Positions 61,412 through 64,000 of a stretch of 64,000 nucleotides of DNA are shown here, one piece after another. Source of the stretch: Paludisphaera borealis (GTDB taxonomy: Bacteria; Planctomycetota; Planctomycetia; Isosphaerales; Isosphaeraceae); contig NZ_CP019082.1 of NCBI RefSeq assembly GCF_001956985.1, positions 7,068,001 through 7,132,000 on the forward strand, given 5' to 3'. Numbering within the stretch: position 1 is the first letter of the stretch; each line of letters begins with the position of its first letter. Made by a program: the position numbers and the translations under genes. The notes beneath the pieces are model-generated. The model saw nothing but the letters and a program-made list of their open reading frames with translations, did not search any database and was not told the origin of the DNA.

Positions 61412-62689
61412 ATGGGTGCCGAGGAACGCAAAGCACAGCGGACAGCCTTCTCGGGGCTACTCAAGGCGTTCGAGGCCTGGGGCGGCGAGGGCGATGCGGA
61501 TTTGCTGGTCGACTGGCTGGCGAACGAACTGGACGTCGACGGTGCGCCGGTTCGGCTGGCGATCGCCGACTGGGCGCCGGCGCTCGACCTGCTGGCGCGC
61601 GCTCGCGAAGCTCGTCCCGGCTTGCCGGAATCGATCGACGAGCGGCTGCTGGCGTTCTTTCGGATGCTGTTGAGGTTTTCCAAGCCTGACGGCCGCCCGG
61701 CGACGCTTACCGCCGACCTGGAGCCGGCGGACGCGGTGCGCGAGCGGCTGGCGCGGCTCGGCGACGCCTTCCCCGAGTCCGACGCCGCGCGGGTGCTCGG
61801 CTGGTGGTATCCGAGCCGTGAAGTCGAGCCGATCCCGCCCCCCCTGCCCGCCTGGTCGAGTCCCGACCGGGTGCTGGGCGTCTTGCGGGCGGACTGGACG
61901 TCGCGCGGCGACCTCGTCGTCTTCGATCACCGCAAGGCCGGCGGCCCGACGCGGCTGGAGGTCTTCGGCGCGGGCCAGTCCTGGCTGGGCGATTCCTGGC
62001 AAGCGCTGGGGGCCGGGGACGTCAAGACGAGCGTCGGCAAGCCGTTGAGCTGGACGACCAGCTCGAACGCCGACGTCGCCGAGTGGACGTTTCGCGCGGG
62101 GACGCTGCGCGTCACTCGCACGGCCGTGATGCTGCGAGGCCGCAAGATCGCGATCCTCGCCGACATGGTCGAGGGGATCAAACCGCCGACGAGCCTGGAA
62201 ACGCGCTGGGAGTTGCCGCCGGGGAGGATCGCCGAGCCGATCGCCGACTCGCGGGCGTTGCTGCTGCGGACCGGAGTGGCCGGGGCGTCGGCCCAGGCGA
62301 TCCCGTTGGCCTTGCCATCGCTGCCGTACCAGACCGATCGCGGGCGGTTCGGCTTCGAGCCGGCCACGCGGGAACTCGTGCTTTCGCAGGCCGCGACCGG
62401 GGCGCGGGCGTGGCTGCCGCTGCTGCTCTCGTGGGACCACGCTCGACACCGCAAGCGGTTGCAATGGCGGGTCTTGACGGTCTCGGAGAATTCCCAGGTC
62501 TGTCCGCCCGAGACCGCCTGGGCGGCCCGGGTAAGCTGGGGACGAACCGAGACCTTCGTCGTCTACCGCAGCCTCGGGCCGACGGCCCGGAGGTCGTTCC
62601 TCGGCTGCTCGACGTCCGCCCGGCTGTTTGTAGGTCGATTCACGCCCGAGGGGGACGTCGAGCCGATCGTCGCGATCAAGGAATCATGA
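61412..62689 (+). CDS. Hypothetical protein, possibly heparinase-like C-terminal half
   Basis: A 425-residue soluble protein with an alpha-helical N-terminal third (LLVDWLANELDVDGAPVRLA, SIDERLLAFFRMLLRFSKPD) and a beta-rich C-terminal two-thirds (RAGTLRVTRTAVMLRGRKIA). The beta part loosely resembles the C-terminal sandwich of heparinase II/III-type proteins, but no catalytic residues can be assigned. No signal peptide. The gene has the same high GC as its neighbours. Confidence 0.6.
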   Translation: MGAEERKAQRTAFSGLLKAFEAWGGEGDADLLVDWLANELDVDGAPVRLAIADWAPALDLLARAREARPGLPESIDERLLAFFRMLLRFSKPDGRPATLTADLEPADAVRERLARLGDAFPESDAARVLGWWYPSREVEPIPPPLPAWSSPDRVLGVLRADWTSRGDLVVFDHRKAGGPTRLEVFGAGQSWLGDSWQALGAGDVKTSVGKPLSWTTSSNADVAEWTFRAGTLRVTRTAVMLRGRKIAILADMVEGIKPPTSLETRWELPPGRIAEPIADSRALLLRTGVAGASAQAIPLALPSLPYQTDRGRFGFEPATRELVLSQAATGARAWLPLLLSWDHARHRKRLQWRVLTVSENSQVCPPETAWAARVSWGRTETFVVYRSLGPTARRSFLGCSTSARLFVGRFTPEGDVEPIVAIKES

Positions 62690-62710
62690 CGATCGGCTCC
62701 GAAGTGTGAT

Positions 62711-62914
62711 TCAGGAGACGCGGCGGGGCTTCGAGAGGATGGCGGTCAGCGAGAGCGCGATGTAGACGAGCGTGACGACGGCCATCGTGGTGCCGAGGTG
62801 GAAGTGGCTCTTGGCGAGGCTCGCCTGACCGCTCCGAATCCAGAGGCCCAGGACGACCTGGAGCACGATCAGGAACGCCGACAAGGTTCCGAGTATGATA
62901 AGAAGCGGCTTCAT
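62711..62914 (-). CDS. Small two-helix membrane protein
   Basis: A 67-residue protein with two hydrophobic helices, LLIILGTLSAFLIVLQVVLG and HLGTTMAVVTLVYIALSLTA. No family was recognised. It converges on the uncharacterised gene at 61412 with a 21-base gap. Confidence 0.65.
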   Translation of the reverse strand: MKPLLIILGTLSAFLIVLQVVLGLWIRSGQASLAKSHFHLGTTMAVVTLVYIALSLTAILSKPRRVS

Positions 62915-63283
62915 CGTGGTATAACACCTGAATCCAAAAAGAGAGCGAAAAGGCCCAGCGCGAATCCTCTTTCAACAAGATACCCGATGGGCCGACGTCC
63001 GTCATCCGGTGGGCGGTCCCACGGCAACCGCCCGGCGGGCCGTCGCGAGCATGCCTTCTCCCCTTTGCGGGAGTAGGTGGCCGGAACAGCCGGATGAGGG
63101 GGGAATCACGGGGGGGCTTTCGAAGGCTGAGGCGATCGAAGACCCCTCATCCGCCCCTTCGGGGCACCTTCTTCCCGCATGCGGGGAGAAGGGAATTAAT
63201 GCCTCCGCCCCGTGCGCAACCCAATGGCAAACCGCGCGAACTCAGTGATTCGTCGTCCCCCTCGTGAGCGTGCAGCGACTTCA
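62915..63283. other. 369-bp gene-free region containing a repeat element
   Basis: Between the small membrane protein and yggS. About half of it is the CCTTCTCCCC element (63042-63196). Nothing else was recognised. Confidence 0.7.
63042..63196. repeat. CCTTCTCCCC/GGGGAGAAGG element, full copy 2
   Basis: About 155 bp aligning with the element at 41609: shared start GTCGCGAGCATGCCTTCTCC, middle CCGGAACAGCCGGATGAGG, GGCGATCGAAGA, CCTCATCCGCCCC, and end GGGGAGAAGGGAA. Substitutions are spread along it. Confidence 0.85.
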
Positions 63284-63985
63284 ATGAACAGCGATCGGAT
63301 TCGCGACAACCTTCTCTCTGTCCACGACCGCATCGCCGTAGCGGCCCGGCGCGTCGGCCGGCGCCCGGAATCGGTTTCGCTGGTGGCGGTCACCAAGAAG
63401 TGGCCCGTCGAGCTGATCCGTCCCTTGATCGAGGCGGGCGCCCGCGACCTCGGCGAGAACTACCCCCAGGAACTCTGGCGGAAGGTCGAGGCCCTCGCCG
63501 ACGCCCCCGGGCCGCTCCGATGGCACCTGATCGGCCACCTTCAGGGCAACAAGGCCAGGCGAACCCTGCCGCTCGTGCGTGCGATTCATGCGGTCGATTC
63601 GCTCAAGCTGCTGCGGACGCTCGACGAGCTGGCGGCCGAGTTTTCCGACCCGCCGGTCGTCTGCCTCCAGGTCAACACCTCGGGCGAGGAGGCCAAGCAC
63701 GGTTGGTCGGACGACGCGATCCTGGCCGACGCCGAGGCGATCGCCGCATGTCAGCGGATTCGGGTCGTCGGCCTGATGACCATGGCCGCGTGGGGGACGG
63801 ACGCCGAGTCGGCCCGGCCCTCGTTCGTCCGGCTCCGAGCCGTTCGCGACGCCCTCGCGATCCGTTCCGGCCTCGCCTTGCCCGAACTTTCGATGGGGAT
63901 GTCGAACGACTTCGAGACGGCCGTCGAGGAAGGCGCGACGCTGGTCCGCGTCGGCTCGGCGCTGCTGGAAGGGGTCGACGCATGA
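63284..63985 (+). CDS. yggS: YggS/PROSC-family pyridoxal-phosphate protein
   Basis: A 233-residue PLP-binding protein that keeps vitamin B6 and amino acid pools balanced. It has the lysine of VSLVAVTKKWPVELIRPLIE, LGENYPQELWRKVE, RWHLIGHLQGNKAR and LSMGMSNDFETAVEEGATLVR. No catalytic activity is known for the family. ATG 63284 is chosen over longer in-frame options because it gives the family N-terminus. The next gene overlaps its stop. Confidence 0.9.
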   Translation: MNSDRIRDNLLSVHDRIAVAARRVGRRPESVSLVAVTKKWPVELIRPLIEAGARDLGENYPQELWRKVEALADAPGPLRWHLIGHLQGNKARRTLPLVRAIHAVDSLKLLRTLDELAAEFSDPPVVCLQVNTSGEEAKHGWSDDAILADAEAIAACQRIRVVGLMTMAAWGTDAESARPSFVRLRAVRDALAIRSGLALPELSMGMSNDFETAVEEGATLVRVGSALLEGVDA

Positions 63986-64000
63986 TCGAGTTGACGCAGG
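63982..64000 (+). CDS. Start of the next gene (cut by window edge)
   Basis: An ATG at 63982 overlaps the yggS stop (ATGA) and opens a frame reading MIELTQ. Only six codons are visible. In many genomes yggS is followed by a DUF167 (YggU-like) or proC gene; neither can be confirmed here. Confidence 0.4.

Overview
This window comes from a high-GC bacterial chromosome, most likely a planctomycete of the Isosphaeraceae type. Four features point there: a DUF1559 pseudopilin-like protein (58686-59759), a short lysine- and arginine-rich protein resembling the small basic signature protein of the PVC superphylum (52690-52890), an exported CAP protein whose N-terminus carries the planctomycete FENLEDRQML-type motif (30680-31894), and a PEP-CTERM protein (23379-24377). 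No rRNA, tRNA, CRISPR array or complete mobile element was recognised. The placement rests on gene content and is not a computed classification.

Layout. 1-2826: PspA/IM30 (cut by the window edge), a CDC48/Ycf46-like AAA ATPase and a small acidic protein, read as one operon. 2827-4258: a long gene-free stretch with a nested palindrome and a 165-bp direct repeat. 4259-8280: SDR dehydrogenase, sugar isomerase-like TIM barrel, HpaI-type aldolase and isocitrate dehydrogenase. 8358-13083: one GT4 glycosyltransferase and two GT-C-type membrane proteins. 13124-19504: M28 peptidase, DMT permease, SirB1-type protein, a TlpA-like lipoprotein and a small lipoprotein. 19707-22174: formate-tetrahydrofolate ligase and two small membrane proteins. 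22373-24720: LuxR-type regulator, PEP-CTERM protein and a tape-measure-like fragment. 24864-29850: S9 peptidase, POT peptide transporter and a lipase-like hydrolase, a peptide-use group on one strand. 30120-35773: YjbQ, CAP protein, phosphohexomutase and a short UvrC. 35855-42921: acetylxylan-esterase-like hydrolase, phosphatase, ABC-F ATPase and an sdpR-sdpI pair. 43022-48718: LOG protein, membrane protein, quinone oxidoreductase, a NagB-like protein and a redoxin/cytochrome/copper-monooxygenase fusion. 48856-55821: porin, lipoprotein, ZIP transporter, pterin dehydratase, small basic protein, APC permease and a tyrosine phosphatase. 55809-60074: beta-lactamase/NamZ fusion, a frameshifted lipoprotein, the DUF1559 protein and a small peptide. 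61412-64000: uncharacterised protein, small membrane protein, YggS, and the first codons of a following gene.

The most unusual object is at 60305-60930: five tandem units of about 126 bp, each folding into two stem-loops. Bases differ between copies, but in all three stems they change in compensating pairs, which argues for selection on structure. Read on the minus strand, every unit shows a purine-rich loop AGGGAGAGG (degenerate in the first) and its outer stem is followed by five or six T. Read on the plus strand, the loop is an anti-Shine-Dalgarno-like CCTCTCCCT. It may be a tandem array of small RNAs or attenuators.

The gene-free stretches also carry three dispersed repeat types: a perfect 22-25 bp hairpin built on GGACAGGGCGGTAAGGCG (three copies), a roughly 150-bp element with CCTTCTCCCC ends (two full copies and one collapsed copy), and an ATTGGCTTCGATCGCGCGG motif shared by two gaps 50 kb apart.
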